NCBI RefSeq assembly: GCF_018687615.1
Contig: NZ_CP061299.1
Location: forward strand, 1,535,433-1,599,432
Direction: 5' to 3'
DNA: 64,000 nucleotides
Origin: Polynucleobacter sp. MWH-CaK5
GTDB lineage: Bacteria > Pseudomonadota > Gammaproteobacteria > Burkholderiales > Burkholderiaceae
A model generated the notes under the pieces. The model saw only the letters and a program-made list of their open reading frames with translations. It did not search any database and was not told where the DNA came from. Shown piece by piece: positions 9,101 through 15,616 of this stretch (position 1 is the first letter of the stretch; the number at the start of each line of letters is the position of its first letter). The translations under genes and the position numbers were made by a program.

Positions 9101-9992
9101 CCGCATTCATGGCGATATTTCCACCAATACAGCTGGCTTCAGCAGACGTAGGATCTACAGCAAAAACATTGCCGGATTTATCTGCTGCATCAGAAACTCG
9201 CTTGGTAACAACTCCGGCGCCAGAATAGATTGTGGCAACCTCTTCACTCAAGCCTGGTAAACGCATCATCTCAACAGGACCAAGAGTTTCAAGCTTTTCT
9301 GTATTGATAACAGCTGACATTGGAGACAAAGGAATTGCTCCACCTGTGTATCCAGTACCACCTCCGCGAGGAATGATGGTCAGACCCAGCTCAATACAAC
9401 CTTTGACCAGGTTAGGAATTTCTTCTTCAGTATCAGGCGTTAAAACAACGAATGGGTATTCAACACGCCAATCAGTTGCATCAGTCACATGAGAAACGCG
9501 AGCCAAACCGTCGTAAGCAATATTGTCGGCTGCGGTGAACTTGCCTAAAACTTTGCGAACGCGTTTGCGCAAAAGAGCAACACGATCAAACTCAGCGTTG
9601 AATTGTTCAACAGCAAGTTTGGCGCTATCAACCAATTTGCCAACCTTGTCGGCCAAATCAGTGGTCATTCTCTTCTGAACTTCTCTTAGGCGATGATGCA
9701 ATGCTTCGATCAATTGCTTGCGACGGCCAGGATTATCTAAAAGATCGTCTTGTAGGTAAGGATTGCGCTGAACAACCCAGATGTCACCCAATACTTCGTA
9801 AAGCATTCTGGCTGAACGCCCAGTTTTTCTTCCAGACCGAAGTTCGTCAAGAATTTGCCAAGCTTCCTCACCCAATAAACGGATAACAATCTCTCTGTCT
9901 GAGAAAGATGTGTAGTTGTAGGGTATTTCACGCAAACGAGGAGCATTTTGAGGATGCTCTGTCATGCTGTGGAGTGGCAAAGGTGCGTTCAT
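6159..9992 (-). CDS. Giant FAD-linked oxidase / [4Fe-4S] / CCG-domain oxidoreductase (DUF3683)
   Basis: A 1277-residue fusion of the glycolate/D-lactate dehydrogenase type. Domain order: DUF3683 (about 20-170); FAD_binding_4 with the nucleotide loop PRGGGTGYTGG (~207); FAD-oxidase C domain with HMHAGDGNVHTN (~690); two [4Fe-4S] motifs, CLRCGKC...C (~807) and CTVCHKC...C (~870); and two CCG heterodisulfide-reductase-like repeats with CCGYPQRG (~1052), CGTC (~1096), CCGESG (~1177) and CPSC (~1227). It is therefore like GlcD and GlcF, or D-2-hydroxyacid dehydrogenase and its Fe-S partner, in one chain. No membrane segment is seen. The likely job is oxidation of a D-2-hydroxy acid with electrons passed to the quinone pool; the substrate is unknown. 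An inverted repeat lies ~75 bases upstream. Confidence 0.93.
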   Translation of the reverse strand: MNAPLPLHSMTEHPQNAPRLREIPYNYTSFSDREIVIRLLGEEAWQILDELRSGRKTGRSARMLYEVLGDIWVVQRNPYLQDDLLDNPGRRKQLIEALHHRLREVQKRMTTDLADKVGKLVDSAKLAVEQFNAEFDRVALLRKRVRKVLGKFTAADNIAYDGLARVSHVTDATDWRVEYPFVVLTPDTEEEIPNLVKGCIELGLTIIPRGGGTGYTGGAIPLSPMSAVINTEKLETLGPVEMMRLPGLSEEVATIYSGAGVVTKRVSDAADKSGNVFAVDPTSAEASCIGGNIAMNAGGKKAVLWGTALDNLASWRMVDPDGNWLDIERIGHNMSKIHDVDFATFKLVWSDGSYAPGQKVIKTEELKIEGKTFRKEGLGKDVTDKFLSGLPGIQKEGCDGLITSARWVLHRMPKQIRTVCLEFFGQARDAIPSIVEIKAYLDQQTKQGGAILAGLEHLDERYLKAVGYATKSKRNVLPKMVLIGDIVGDDENAVAMAASEVIRMANTRVGEGFVAVSAEARKKFWLDRSRTAAIARHTNAFKVNEDVVIPLDRMGEYTDGIERINIELSLKNKLQLLSELESFLQQGNLPLGKSEDGDVPEADLLEGRVSQALQLIASVRQEWLGWSKNMDQHFSALQDRSLRASWKLQVRAELRNIFSGVPFDPILKECEAIHKKVLRSRVFVALHMHAGDGNVHTNIPVNSDNYDMLQDAHQSVDRIMKLARSLNGVISGEHGIGITKLEYLTEAEIKDFRSYKLRIDPEGRFNKGKLMQGADLRNAYTPSFGLMGHESLIMQQSDIGDIATSIKDCLRCGKCKPVCATHVPRANLLYSPRNKILATSLLVEAFLYEEQTRRGVSVKHWEAFDDVAAHCTVCHKCLTPCPVKIDFGDVTMNMRNLLRKMGQKKFNPGAAAAMFFLNATNPETIQLTRKLMIDWGYKAQRLAHDLLKKFAKAQTAKPRSTVTKPPIQEQVIHFINKKMPGNLPKKTARALLDIEDSDVVPIIRNPQTTSVDTEAVFYFPGCGSERLFSQVGLATQAMLWHAGVQTVLPPGYLCCGYPQRGSGDFDKADKIITDNRVLFHRMANTLNYLDIKTVVVSCGTCYDQLAGYEFEKIFPGCRIIDIHEFLLEKGIKLEGAKGVRYMYHDPCHSPMKLQDPLKTVNSLVTTEDGKAIAKNERCCGESGTLAVTRPDISSQVRFRKEIEMKKGADELRSDFDGQVKILTSCPSCLQGLSRYDEDSGTKADYIVVEMANHLLGANWMADYVKSANSGGIERVLV

Positions 9993-10067
9993 ATCATCAC
10001 TTTTAACTAAAAAGCCATTTTAAAGGACTATCGAGATCTTCGCCTTATTCTTCCTGAAGCCCCTTTG

Positions 10068-10090
10068 TGACCTTAAATAGAACAAGGTCA
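10068..10090. repeat. 7-bp inverted repeat upstream of the FAD/Fe-S oxidoreductase gene
   Basis: TGACCTT, nine bases, AAGGTCA. The arms are perfect and the repeat sits directly after the stop codon of the YqaA gene and about 76 bases before the start of the oxidoreductase. No T-run follows on either strand, so a transcription-factor operator is more likely than an intrinsic terminator. Which regulator binds is unknown. Confidence 0.5.
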
Positions 10091-10594
10091 TCAAAGGAAA
10101 CCAAGCCAACGGCCAATGGTCGTCCAAAACTCCCCCGGAATCAGCAATAAGACGTAAGTCATGGTGACGTAACGTAAAAACTTACCGATGGCCATGTAAA
10201 TCATGCATGGCAGCCATGGCAGCCTGAGCCAACCCGCGACCGCGCACAGAGGGTCCCCAACGATGGGTAACCAAGATAGCAAGAGAGCTGGGGGGCCTAG
10301 TTTCTCGAACCAGCCCAATAATTTATGGTCTCTGGGGCCTAAAAGCTTCTCTTGCGCCTTGTTGGCGCCAAAACCCATCAACCAATTCAGCATGCCCCCG
10401 AGGGTATTACCAATCGTCGCCACAAAAACTGCCGGCCAGAACATGTCAGGGTTTAATTTGATGTAACCAAATAAGACCGGCTCTGAACCCAATGGCAAAA
10501 GGGTTGCCGATACAAATGAAATTGAAAAAACAGCCGGCAAACCCACCGTGGGCAGAGAAAGCCAAACCAAAAAATTATGTAAATTGGTATCCAT
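10091..10594 (-). CDS. YqaA/DedA-type (VTT domain) inner-membrane protein
   Basis: A 167-residue polytopic protein of the YqaA branch of the DedA/SNARE-associated superfamily. Four or more hydrophobic segments are seen, with the family-typical stretch FVATIGNTLGGMLNWLMG (about 56-73) and the PLCAVAGWLRLPW turn (~116-128), which carries the re-entrant-loop-like Pro and Gly residues. Relatives take part in lipid flipping and membrane-potential maintenance; no specific role is known for this subgroup. It is divergent from ilvA across 40 bases. A TAAAAT lies 8 bases before the ATG, so its transcript may have almost no leader. Confidence 0.85.
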   Translation of the reverse strand: MDTNLHNFLVWLSLPTVGLPAVFSISFVSATLLPLGSEPVLFGYIKLNPDMFWPAVFVATIGNTLGGMLNWLMGFGANKAQEKLLGPRDHKLLGWFEKLGPPALLLSWLPIVGDPLCAVAGWLRLPWLPCMIYMAIGKFLRYVTMTYVLLLIPGEFWTTIGRWLGFL

Positions 10595-10619
10595 GTTTGA
10601 TCATTTTAGGCTTTTGCCG

Positions 10620-10628
10620 TGATACGCT
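10620..10628 (+). promoter_or_regulatory. Extended -10 element for ilvA, leaderless geometry
   Basis: TGATACGCT matches the extended -10 form TGnTANNNT. Exactly six bases separate it from the ilvA ATG at 10635, so transcription would begin at the start codon. A TTGATC 18 bases upstream of GATACG could contribute a -35. The AGG touching the ATG is too close to act as a Shine-Dalgarno. Confidence 0.4.
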
Positions 10629-10634
10629 CACAGG

Positions 10635-12155
10635 ATGCCTAAAGATTATTTAAGAAAAATATTGACCGCCAAGGTCTACGACGTTGCCCGAGAAACAGAG
10701 CTTGAACTAGCTTCGCACCTTTCTGAGCGCATTAAAAACAAGGTTTTACTTAAAAGAGAAGATAACCAACCGGTTTTTTCATTTAAGTTAAGAGGGGCTT
10801 ACAACAAAATGGCTCATTTGAGCCCTGCCGACCTTAAACGTGGGGTGATTGCCGCATCAGCAGGCAACCATGCCCAAGGTGTGGCTTTGGCTGCAGCAAA
10901 ATTGAACTGCAAAGCCATCATCGTGATGCCGACAACCACGCCACAAGTAAAAATTGACGCAGTAAGCGCTCGCGGCGGCAGCTCCGTCAAAATTGTTTTG
11001 CATGGCGATTCTTACAGCGACGCTTATCAACATGCCCTGTCTCTTGAAAAGAAGCATCAACTCACATTTGTTCATCCCTTTGATGACCCAGACGTCATTG
11101 CAGGTCAGGGAACAATTGCCATGGAGATTCTGCAACAACACCAAGAGCCCATTGATGCAATTTTCTTAGCCATCGGCGGTGGTGGATTAATTGCTGGTGT
11201 TGGCGCTTACATCAAAGCCATCCGTCCAGAAATCAAGGTCATCGGCGTTCAAACCGTTGACTCTGATGCCATGAAGAAATCCTTGGAAGCTGGTCGCCGA
11301 GTTGAATTAAAAGATGTCGGTCTTTTTTCAGACGGTACCGCCGTCAAATTGGTTGGTAAAGAAACTTTTAGACTTTGCCAGCAAGTGGTCGATGAGATCA
11401 TCACTGTTGATACAGACGCTATCTGTGCAGCCATCAACGATGTCTTCACCGATACGCGCAGCATTCTAGAACCTGCTGGAGCGCTTGCTTTGGCCGGTCT
11501 AAAGGCATACGTTGAGCGCGAGAAGTGCAAGAACCAAACTTTGGTTGCAGTTGCCTGCGGCGCGAACATCAACTTCAATCGACTCCGATTCGTTGCTGAA
11601 CGAGCTGAAGTTGGTGAATCCAAAGAAGCTGTTTTTGCCGTCACCATTCCGGAGCAAAGAGGCTCATTCAAGCGTTTCTGCGAACTGTTGGGTGAACGCA
11701 ATGTCACAGAATTTAACTATCGCATTGCCGATGCTGATCAAGCTCATATTTTCGTTGGCATCGCCACGCAAAAAGCCACTGATAGCGCAGTGATTGCCAA
11801 ATCATTCACCAAGTCAGGCTTTAACACCATCGATTTGACTCAAGATGAATTGGCCAAGTCACACTTGCGCCACATGGTGGGTGGGCGTTCACAGTTAGCA
11901 AAGAATGAACTGCTTTATCGCTTTGAGTTCCCAGAGAAGCCTGGTGCTTTGATGAAATTCTTAACCAGCATGGCGCCCAACTGGAACATCAGCTTGTTCC
12001 ACTACCGAAATCATGGCGCAGATTACGGGCGCATTTTGATTGGCATGCAAGTGCCAGCGAGCGATAAAAAAGAATTGAAGAAATTTTTAGCGGGGCTTGG
12101 CTACCCACACTGGGATGAAAGCGATAACCCTGCTTACAAACTTTTCTTGGCATAA
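10635..12155 (+). CDS. ilvA: Biosynthetic threonine ammonia-lyase (threonine deaminase)
   Basis: PLP enzyme turning L-threonine into 2-oxobutanoate and ammonia, the first step to isoleucine. The 506 residues match the long, allosteric form. The PLP lysine is K51 in SFKLRGAY, SAGNHAQGVA binds the cofactor (~75) and the glycine loop IGGGGLIAG is near 178-186. Two ACT-like regulatory domains follow (about 330-405 and 425-500, including FPEKPGALMKFL), the site of isoleucine/valine control in relatives. It heads a likely operon with the 5'-nucleotidase (2-base gap) and queF. Confidence 0.97.
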   Translation: MPKDYLRKILTAKVYDVARETELELASHLSERIKNKVLLKREDNQPVFSFKLRGAYNKMAHLSPADLKRGVIAASAGNHAQGVALAAAKLNCKAIIVMPTTTPQVKIDAVSARGGSSVKIVLHGDSYSDAYQHALSLEKKHQLTFVHPFDDPDVIAGQGTIAMEILQQHQEPIDAIFLAIGGGGLIAGVGAYIKAIRPEIKVIGVQTVDSDAMKKSLEAGRRVELKDVGLFSDGTAVKLVGKETFRLCQQVVDEIITVDTDAICAAINDVFTDTRSILEPAGALALAGLKAYVEREKCKNQTLVAVACGANINFNRLRFVAERAEVGESKEAVFAVTIPEQRGSFKRFCELLGERNVTEFNYRIADADQAHIFVGIATQKATDSAVIAKSFTKSGFNTIDLTQDELAKSHLRHMVGGRSQLAKNELLYRFEFPEKPGALMKFLTSMAPNWNISLFHYRNHGADYGRILIGMQVPASDKKELKKFLAGLGYPHWDESDNPAYKLFLA

Positions 12156-12157
12156 GC

Positions 12158-13069
12158 ATGGCGTTTTCACTTGAAGGCAAATTAGTTGTCGCCATTTCCT
12201 CACGAGCTTTATTTGATTTTGAAGAAGAGAATCAAATATTTGAAGCGAGTGATGACAGCGCCTACATGCAACTTCAATTAAACAGAATTGATCAGCCCGC
12301 CAAACCTGGCGTTGCCTACCCATTGGTCAAGAAGTTACTGACCTTTAACGAGGGTGGTCAACAAAATGTGGAAGTCGTGATTCTTTCTAGAAATGACCCC
12401 GTGAGCGGCTTGAGAGTTTTTCGCTCTGCTAAAAACGCTGGCCTAGCAATTGAGCGTGGCGTCTTCACACGAGGTCGCGCACCATATCACTACTTAAAAT
12501 CTTTGCAGGCCAATCTTTTCTTATCAGCCAATGCTGATGATGTGCGCGCGACATTGGACGCTGGCTTTCCTGCAGCCATGGTGTTTCCTCAAAGTAAGCA
12601 GCTCGCCGAATCAAATCCTGATGAAATACGTATTGCTTTTGACGGTGATGCGGTTTTATTTTCAGATGAAGCCGAAAGAGTTTTTCAAGCCAAGGGGCTT
12701 GATGCATTTGTTGCGCACGAAAGCCACAAAGTTGAAACGCCCTTGCCGCCAGGTCCATTCAAACCTTTATTAGAAGCACTGCATCGCCTTCAGGTGTCTG
12801 CCAAAAAATCTGGCCAGTCAATGAAGATCAGAACTGCTTTGGTCACAGCCCGATCAGCCCCTGCCCACGAGCGCGCCATCAGAACTTTGATGGCTTGGGG
12901 CGTCACCGTTGATGAAGCGATGTTTCTTGGCGGTTTAGCTAAAAAAGATTTTTTAAAAGAATTTCAACCAGACTTTTTCTTTGACGATCAACTGGGTCAC
13001 TGCGAATTAGCATCAGATGTTGCCCCAACAGGTCAGGTTCTTTCTGGCATTGCCAATCAAATCAAATAA
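12158..13069 (+). CDS. 5'-nucleotidase (cytosolic NT5C1-like family)
   Basis: A 303-residue protein of the bacterial 5'-nucleotidase family related to the cytosolic NT5C1 enzymes, which dephosphorylate nucleoside monophosphates. Visible features are LSRNDPVSGLRVF (~90-103), a HAD-like acidic motif IAFDGDAVLFSDEAE (~158-172) and a late HAD-like pair FFDDQ (~278). No signal peptide is present, so it acts in the cytoplasm. It is squeezed between ilvA (2 bases) and queF (4 bases), suggesting cotranscription. Substrate preference is not readable from sequence. Confidence 0.87.
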   Translation: MAFSLEGKLVVAISSRALFDFEEENQIFEASDDSAYMQLQLNRIDQPAKPGVAYPLVKKLLTFNEGGQQNVEVVILSRNDPVSGLRVFRSAKNAGLAIERGVFTRGRAPYHYLKSLQANLFLSANADDVRATLDAGFPAAMVFPQSKQLAESNPDEIRIAFDGDAVLFSDEAERVFQAKGLDAFVAHESHKVETPLPPGPFKPLLEALHRLQVSAKKSGQSMKIRTALVTARSAPAHERAIRTLMAWGVTVDEAMFLGGLAKKDFLKEFQPDFFFDDQLGHCELASDVAPTGQVLSGIANQIK

Positions 13070-13073
13070 ACAC

Positions 13074-13907
13074 ATGAGCTCTCTAGATCAAGCCCCACTG
13101 GGTAAAAACTCTGACAACCCAAATCAATACAGCCCCGAACTTCTTTTTCCAATCTCAAGAACTGACAATAGACTAAAGATTGGAATTAAAAATGCTGAGC
13201 CACCATTCTTTGGCATTGATATTTGGAACGCTTATGAGCTCAGTTGGTTGAACGCGAAAGGAAAGCCTCAGCTGGCGATTACAACCTTTTTTGTTCCAGC
13301 CAATTCACCAAACATCATTGAATCAAAATCATGGAAGCTGTATCTCAACAGCTTGAACAATCATTGCTTTCAATCAAATGAAGAATTAATTCAAACACTC
13401 AAGAATGATTTATCGAAAGCTGCTGGTGCCAGTGTTTCTGTGCAATTAAATGCGCCAGAACAGCAATGCACCAAAGGCATGAAAGAGATGACCGGAAAAT
13501 TGTTGGATCGACTGGATTTAGAGATTGATCCCAAGCAATTGCCAGATGCTGCATTACTCTCATCAGACACAAGCCTTGGCATCGTTGAAGAATCACTGGT
13601 GAGCCATCTGCTGCGCTCTAACTGCCCAGTGACTGCTCAACCTGATTGGGCAAGTATTCAGATTAACTACGTTGGTCCAAGCATTGATGAAGAAGGTTTA
13701 CTGCGCTACTTGATCTCATTCAGAGAACATCACGAGTTTCATGAGCATTGCGTTGAAAAAATCTTCATGGACATCAAAGAAAAATGCCGCCCTAGCAAGC
13801 TATCGGTTTATGCCCGATACACACGCAGAGGCGGCATTGATATCAACCCATTCAGAGCTGATTACAACGCTGAGTGGCCAGACAATGTCCGTCACTCACG
13901 TCAATAA
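13074..13907 (+). CDS. queF: NADPH-dependent 7-cyano-7-deazaguanine reductase
   Basis: Reduces preQ0 to preQ1 in queuosine tRNA-modification synthesis. The 277 residues correspond to the long, tandem T-fold form as in E. coli. The QueF motif ESKSWKLYLNS is at 83-93. The catalytic cysteine is C184 in LRSNCPVTAQPDW, with the partner Asp at 191. An upstream in-frame start would overlap the nucleotidase gene, whereas ATG 13074 gives the family N-terminus (MSSLDQAPLG). The stop codon directly abuts the convergent ssb stop with no intervening base. Confidence 0.96.
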   Translation: MSSLDQAPLGKNSDNPNQYSPELLFPISRTDNRLKIGIKNAEPPFFGIDIWNAYELSWLNAKGKPQLAITTFFVPANSPNIIESKSWKLYLNSLNNHCFQSNEELIQTLKNDLSKAAGASVSVQLNAPEQQCTKGMKEMTGKLLDRLDLEIDPKQLPDAALLSSDTSLGIVEESLVSHLLRSNCPVTAQPDWASIQINYVGPSIDEEGLLRYLISFREHHEFHEHCVEKIFMDIKEKCRPSKLSVYARYTRRGGIDINPFRADYNAEWPDNVRHSRQ

Positions 13908-14363
13908 TTAAAACGGAATATCGTCGTCGATATCACTGATGCTTGGGCTGCTCATCGGTGCAGATGATCTTGGTGCAGATGAAGCAGACGAGCCTTGGCT
14001 TGGCATACTGCCATCAGAAGAACCAGGGGCCTTACCACCTAACATTTGCATTGTTTCAGCAACGATTTCTGTAGAGTATTTTTCCTGACCGCTTTGATCA
14101 GTCCATTTACGTGTTCGTAAACGGCCTTCTACATAAACCTGTGAACCTTTTTTGAGGTATTTCTCTGCAACCTCAGCCACCTTGCCAAAGAATGCAACGC
14201 GATGCCATTCAGTGTTTTCACGCATCTCGCCAGATTGCTTGTCGCGATAACGATCAGTGGTAGCGATTGAAATATTTGTCACTGCGTCACCACTTGGTAG
14301 GCGACGAGTTTCTGGATCACGGCCAACATTACCCACAATGATTACTTTATTAACTGATGCCAT
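13908..14363 (-). CDS. ssb: Single-stranded DNA-binding protein
   Basis: Protects single-stranded DNA in replication, recombination and repair. The 151 residues show an OB fold (1-108, VNKVIIVGNVGRDPE at the start), a Gly/Ser/Pro-rich linker and the protein-interaction tip DIDDDIPF. A strong Shine-Dalgarno (GGGAG) precedes the ATG at 14363. It sits near uvrA with an MFS gene between, an arrangement common in Burkholderiales. Confidence 0.97.
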   Translation of the reverse strand: MASVNKVIIVGNVGRDPETRRLPSGDAVTNISIATTDRYRDKQSGEMRENTEWHRVAFFGKVAEVAEKYLKKGSQVYVEGRLRTRKWTDQSGQEKYSTEIVAETMQMLGGKAPGSSDGSMPSQGSSASSAPRSSAPMSSPSISDIDDDIPF

Positions 14364-14410
14364 TTTTGTCTCCCGAAGAAAAGTTTGTTGTACCGAAGAA
14401 ATTGATCGAA

Positions 14411-15577
14411 TTAAGTTGGTGAGCTAACCTTTGGAGGTAACTCTCTCATCGATGAAGCGATTATAAGCCAGGCAAAAATCAATGCAGCGCAAGCGTAAAA
14501 AACACTCGATTCACCACCCCATTGCAATAACCAGCCTCCGCCCAAGCCACCAATGAATAAACCAATCGATTGAGTGGTGTTGTAGATGCCCAAGGCAGTT
14601 CCTTTGGCTTGACTCGCCCAACGAGAAACCAAGGATGGTTGCATCGCTTCCAAAATATTAAAGCCAATGAAATAAATCAGTACTGCTGTTGCAAGAGCTG
14701 GCAAGGTGTCAAAGCTGGCAATCATCAACTGAGCAATCATCATAGAAACAATGCCGAAGATGAATGCTGGTTTCATGCGCTTTCTTCTTTCGCTCATCAT
14801 GATGATGGGTGCCATACAAGCAAAAGAAATCAACACAGCAGGTAAATACAAATGCCAGTGAGAAACCAAAGGCAAGTCAGCTTTCACCAACAATCTTGGC
14901 AAGGTCAAAAATAAAGCAATTTGGGCTGCATGCAAAGCAAACACCCCAAAGTTCAATCTCAATAAATCAGCATTAAAGAAAACATCAGAAAACTTCGCTG
15001 TGAATGGCGTGTTTGACTTTTCTTGCTGTGGAACCACGAACAAGGCTAACAAAATAGCCCCAATGCCCAAAACAGCCATCAGATAGAACATGCCATCCAA
15101 GCCAATCGATTCATGCAGCGGGGAGGCCAATACCAAAGATATGGCAAATGTCAGGGCAATACTGCCTCCAACCATGGCCATTGCTCTTGTGCGGGTCTCT
15201 TCCTTAGTTAAATCTGCTAACCATGCTGTAACAGCCGCTGAAACAGCACCCGCACCTTGAATCGCACGCCCCACGATGATCCACATTAAATCGTCCTGGC
15301 TACCCGCTATCACGGCGCCTAAAACAAACAATAAAAGCCCGGCCACAACCACTGGTCTTCGACCGTACTTATCAGAAAGCATTCCCAATGGGATGTGCAG
15401 GCAAGCCTGAACGAGGCCATAGACCCCCAATGCCAAGCCCACCAATAGGGCTTGATCACCGCCTGGTAAGCCTTTGGCGTGCATACTAAAGACCGGCAGG
15501 ATTAAAAATAGCCCCAACATGCGTAGAGCAAAGATGCCGGCCAAAGCCAAAGATGCGCGAAGTTCTGTTTTTTCCAT
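14411..15577 (-). CDS. MFS transporter, probable drug/metabolite exporter
   Basis: A 388-residue major facilitator with about twelve hydrophobic helices. The inter-helix motif A, GMLSDKYGRRPV, is at about 65-76, and a motif-C-like stretch GRAIQGAGAVSAAVTAW is near 103-120, typical of the drug:H+ antiporter branch. It resembles YajR-type transporters without the extra C-terminal YAM domain. Divergent from uvrA across 39 bases. The substrate cannot be inferred. A TATAGC eight bases before the ATG may be its -10. Confidence 0.85.
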   Translation of the reverse strand: MEKTELRASLALAGIFALRMLGLFLILPVFSMHAKGLPGGDQALLVGLALGVYGLVQACLHIPLGMLSDKYGRRPVVVAGLLLFVLGAVIAGSQDDLMWIIVGRAIQGAGAVSAAVTAWLADLTKEETRTRAMAMVGGSIALTFAISLVLASPLHESIGLDGMFYLMAVLGIGAILLALFVVPQQEKSNTPFTAKFSDVFFNADLLRLNFGVFALHAAQIALFLTLPRLLVKADLPLVSHWHLYLPAVLISFACMAPIIMMSERRKRMKPAFIFGIVSMMIAQLMIASFDTLPALATAVLIYFIGFNILEAMQPSLVSRWASQAKGTALGIYNTTQSIGLFIGGLGGGWLLQWGGESSVFYACAALIFAWLIIASSMRELPPKVSSPT

Positions 15578-15616
15578 AAAGAAGAGCTATATTAACTGGT
15601 TACGCAGAGAAAAATC

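Noticed and set aside
11249..11707. 152-residue open frame antisense to ilvA
   Set aside because: Low-complexity Ser/Thr/Lys composition, no family match, and it lies entirely within a strongly conserved gene on the other strand.
15578..15616. Possible LexA box before uvrA (CTGGTTACGCAG)
   Set aside because: Does not fit CTGT-N8-ACAG; only three-base arms match.
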